Positions 59,945-64,000 of a DNA stretch of 64,000 bases are shown piece after piece (position 1 is the stretch's first letter; each line of letters opens with the position of its first letter). The notes below the pieces were generated by a model. It was not told the origin of the DNA. It saw only the letters and a list, made by a program, of their open reading frames with translations, and did not search any database. Both the position numbers and the translations under genes were made by a program. This stretch comes from Phalacrocorax aristotelis (taxonomy: Eukaryota > Chordata > Aves > Suliformes > Phalacrocoracidae): assembly GCF_949628215.1 (NCBI RefSeq), contig NC_134280.1, forward strand, positions 8,505,795-8,569,794, written 5' to 3'.

Positions 59945-62900
59945 CCTGGTTTGATACTGAGATATAAATCTTTTAAATGCTTCTCATGCAATTCATCTTG
60001 ACAGCTGTCATAGTAATAACATCTTTAATGCCATATTCTTTATTTTCTGATTTATTGAAATTCCTGGTATTATTCTGAGCACCCTGATAGGTTTGCTAGA
60101 TTTAAGCCCTTAATCTTAACTTTTTTTAAATCCTAGAAGCAATGCTATAGAAAGCTTTACTGGTTGTTTAGTTTGCTGCATAAATGGAAGATTATCTTGC
60201 ATGGAGAAAGCGTAAATGTATGTTGAAAACTGTGATTAAAACAGGGTGGAATTTAGTAAACGAGATGCTTTATTTTAAATGCTGTGTTTCTAGAACATTG
60301 TACTAGGAGTCTGTTCTTTGCTGGCAAGTGATCACCGTCAAAAATTGCATGAGACCATTGTATGTGCTCTGCTGATTCTATTTCAAGGGATGGGGTAAGG
60401 GCAGGAGAAATCTACATCATTTGGCTGTCAAATTAGTCAACTTTCAGTTTCTTTGTAGACTGCTGTGTGTCAGTGTTGTCATACTTAATTAAAATCACAA
60501 CAAAGGTGAGACGGTTCCTTGTCTAGCTCTGGCCCTTCCCACACTTCCTTGGAGCTACTTTATCATGGCCTTGTGGATGACCACTGGACATTCTGAAATC
60601 AGAATTAGAGGACTACTGGATTAGGGAGTGGTTTGGATTACAAAATAACTTGCAGGGCACAGCCAGCTCTGCGCACTGCCTGTACAGTTCCAATATGCTT
60701 TAGAACAGTTTTAGAGATTGTGAGAAATTTGGGGTATATCAAAACGAATTATCACACAAGAACACAAAAAAATAGGACTAGGAAGGAATCTTTTTCTATC
60801 TAGATATTTTCTGGCTGACTTGGCATATTTTATTTTAACATAATTTTCCAAAGCCAGTCACAATATCTAGATATGCAGGCAAGAATGGTACAGCAGTGCT
60901 GTGTTTGCTGCCTTGTAATTCCCATAGTATTCTACTTATCTAAGCATTTTAGGCTCCTGGATTGGAATTTTTCTAATTTAATTAACTCATTAATGCTGGC
61001 ACATGGCACATTCTCTTTCCCTCTCCGCAAAAATGCAGCTTGCTTATCTAAATAGCAACCTAATCCAGTGGGCGTGAATGTACAATGCATACATTAGCAC
61101 TAACAAACTGCTGACCAGTCTAAGCAAATACCTGGGAGTATTGGGCATTAGGCAGTCAGGTCCTGCTTACAGCATTGCTATGAAATACACTGTGGGCAAA
61201 ACAAAAAAAAGCCATTTAGCTAAGTGTCAGGTTGCATAAATGCAGATGATGTTGTAGTTTTCTATTTCCCAAGCGTTGAAGTTTGAAACATTAGCACAAA
61301 AGAGAATTTTGGAATTATTTCCCCACTTTATCACTTAAAGTCATGACCAGGCTAAATACCATGGTGGGGAGAGATAGCGCTGTGGTAATGAAACCCTTTT
61401 CATGGCTCACTTTTAATCAGTAGGCAGAATTTTCTCATCTTTTGTAAGGTGGGGTTTTCTGCTGCCACTGCTCTTATGGTTTGAACACTGTACCATTTGA
61501 AAAAAAAAAAATAAATACTCAAAAAGCTTAGTACAAACCTCGCATTTTTGACTGGCCTAGGCCTTGGAAGATAAACAGTGATTTTACAGGACTGAACAGT
61601 CTTTGATCTGTTGAATACAGATCAAGTCCATAATTCTGGATTCTTTTTTTCTTCCAGTTGTGAGAAGGCCCAGACAAAGTATACTGTACCTATTTCTACT
61701 CCTTTTCCTACAAATACCACAATAAAAGCAAGCATACACACATTGATGTTAGCATCAGAGTCAGCAAAAGAAACACAGCCAGACAATAACAGATTCAGTT
61801 CAATTCAATTAGGTTCTCAGGAAATGGAATCACTGCAGAGATTGGTAATGAGATATAAAATCTTTCACCTTTAGGTCACCTGTTCATTCTAGCTAACATT
61901 TGCATTGATTAGAACTTTTACTTTCTCATAGCTGCTTCCTGACCTATGTTAGTGATATTATTTTCCTTCTCCATTCATTGCTGAGGGATAATACCAGTTC
62001 TGGTTATTCTCTTTCAGGCTTAAAGTATGGCTGTCAAACAACCAGGGCTATCAGAGTAGAAAAAAAATGCTTAAAGGTTATCACTGTATAATGTTGGGCT
62101 CATTCTGTTACCCAAGAGTTTCCTGTCCACAACGTAAAACCTGTCCTCTCGTTAACGCCTCAGAAAGACAAGCAGACTGCAGAGAGGGAGTACCTTGCTG
62201 CCCTATGGGTGTTTTGCCTTCTGGCAGTGTTAAGGTATGCAAAGCAGAGGGTGAGGGGGGCTGTGTTACACCTATTCTGAATTTAAATGAAAGGGCACTA
62301 GTTCGAAGAGCTGTCATTTTTGTCATGTGTCATAACAGCTAAATTTGTACTAATTTGTAAAAGACAGAAAAATAAATACAGTCCATTTTCAGTTACCAAA
62401 AAGATATACTGTGTGCTTGTTCCCAGCTGGCATATGTTGGCATAGCTCTGTTGAAATGTAACTGCAGTTTCAAACCGTCTGAAAATATCTTGGATGCTTA
62501 TCTAAGGAATATAATGTTATACATTTTCACCAGCTAAAGCAATATATGTCAATCACCCTTTTTTACTACTAGAAATGAAGGTAGTATAATCCAAGAACTT
62601 TCTTGCATAGATTTTAGAGAGTGCTTTTCTATGTTAATCACACCGTTTCCTTGGGGCATAGTTTTAGAGCCATCTCTTGAAGTAATGAACATTCTTATAT
62701 TGAGTACTAAAAATACTGCGCTTTAGGATATATAATCAGAGGCTGTTGCCTCTGGCTTGCTGGCTTTATGAACAGTGAGGGTATACTGTATTGAAGCAAG
62801 ATCCCACTGAGGTCTTCCCCTGAGAGTTTTTTCTGTGCCCATACAAAACTTTCTTCCCTGAGCTCAATGCAAAACTGAGAAGACAGTAGGCAAACATCTG

Positions 62901-64000
62901 GGACCTGCATTCTCTTAGACTGATCCCCGTACACATCTTGAGTATACAGGCTTAATTGCTGAGTACCTCTAACTTCAGTGCCTTCCCCAATATGCTGAGC
63001 ACAGATGAAGTCTATAGTCCCTTAGAGAAGAATCCTACGGTGGAAAAATTTCCTGTAGTACAAAGAACTGTGAAATGTGCCCCCAAAGATTTGCAATGTA
63101 CGTATGTGAGTGCAGTATCAGTGAAGACACTGTAAATCAGAAGTGACTTTGCACTAGTTCACAGTTCAGCTGAGCTAAATGGGACAGTCAAGGTCTGAAT
63201 GCTGATGGCTGGGGTCTCTGCTGCAAAGATATCGACGAGCAAATTGGTCAGGGAAGGCGGATAAATTTCTACAGTCTGTTCTCTTGGTAGCACAAAAATA
63301 GTATTTCTGATGATTGGGCAAACTGATTCTCAGCGCTTTTACATTTCAAGGCTGTTCCATCTGGATGACTGTTCTCCTCTGCTGAGCTTCCTGGGGGCTG
63401 CGTTACCTCCATTTTGAATTGTTGTAGTCTTTTAGTTGGTCTCTGAGGAAGAGAGATTTACCTGGGAGGGTCGTTTTTTCTCTGTGACAAGCAGTATGAT
63501 GCACAAAAATGACCATTCCAAGATGGAAACTTGTTCTGGTTTTGTAAGTACTTCACTCTGATGATCAGTTTTCTTAAAAGGCCTCCCAAGTTGGGTACTT
63601 TGAGGCACCAGCATGTGTTGGTACAGGTGATATATTGTATTATCTTGTCTGATAATTACCTTTGATTCAAAACTTTAAGTGGGTTCAGCCTTAGGTTGTT
63701 AACTCTTCAGAAGAGTTCTGTGACAGCCTGCTAATGGTAACGTGCCCAGAGATTTGAGCTTCCGTGGTGTGTGTGTGGGAAGGAGCAGAGTCTGCAGGTC
63801 TGAGGCTGCTTCACCATTACAGGAGTTGGTCTGCATGCTGTGCTAGGTAGGGCCACAGTAAATTCCCTCCTTAAAGTGCTCAAGGCAGCATAGCATATAA
63901 GCTATAGGAATAATTAATAATAATTCTTTCTTCTTTTACTTCTAAACTAGGATTTGGGGTGGTTTCACCAAATAGCTGCAGACAGAAACTCCAGGCACTT
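59945..64000. other. Unique non-coding DNA, right edge
   Basis: No gene. It has a 12-nt A run at 61500-61511 and the palindrome ATATCTAGATAT at 60863-60874, echoed by ATCTAGATAT at 60798-60807. About 60960-61110 is run-poor and TTAATTAACTCATTAATG-rich, so it may be a conserved element. GTAAATCAGAAGTGACTTTG at 63133-63152 faintly resembles an old amniote repeat. Confidence 0.45.

Noticed and set aside
61500-61511. Poly-A tail of a retrocopy
   Set aside because: Twelve A's with no recognisable coding or LINE sequence upstream on either strand and no target-site duplication seen.
1-64000. Long CR1 LINE copies, LTR retroviruses, CRISPR arrays or operons
   Set aside because: I found no CR1 3' octamer tail, no paired LTRs with gag/pol frames, no spaced direct repeats and no tightly packed gene series. 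Very short or very old fragments could still be missed by eye.
1-64000. Known microRNA genes
   Set aside because: I looked for mature sequences of common conserved families (let-7, miR-9, miR-124, miR-137 and others) and did not see them. The hairpins present have stems that are too short.

Overview
This window looks like non-coding DNA from a vertebrate, most likely a bird. By eye it is about 40% G+C and CpG-poor. It has no bacterial-style gene packing, and no open frame that I can assign to a known protein. The avian inference rests on three things: few interspersed repeats across 64 kb, no long SINE or LINE copies, and T/G-rich simple tracts (3609-3650, 59722-59761) of a kind I associate with bird genomes. 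A non-avian sauropsid cannot be excluded. The window could be intergenic or lie inside one large intron; the sequence does not decide this.

Layout. From 1 to about 9,500 the DNA is unique, with a perfect hairpin near the left edge and an unusually stop-poor locus on the minus strand (4378-5281). From 9,500 to 33,000 it is unique DNA with scattered, badly decayed SINE (MIR-like) fragments, a three-copy 17-bp tandem repeat (20410-20460), several near-perfect palindromes, and homeodomain-motif-rich segments that may be regulatory. From 33,000 to 43,400 there are amniote repeat fragments, a palindromic DNA-transposon-like relic (36433-36609) and a coding-like 225-nt interval on the minus strand (43149-43373). 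From 45,590 to 46,620 the plus strand has two intervals with good splice-site matches and an octamer motif, the best candidate for a non-coding transcript or an upstream exon. From 47,000 to 64,000 there are two more MIR relics, a frameshifted coding-like block behind a strong splice acceptor (51782-52228), an 18-bp palindrome with a TAATTA core, and a 26-bp inverted repeat at 59915-59940.

No gene is established. All exon-like and ORF-like entries are candidates of low confidence, and the repeat calls come from remembered consensus motifs, not from a database search. The most productive checks would be a multi-bird alignment for conservation and reading frame, RNA-seq splice junctions, and RepeatMasker with an amniote library.
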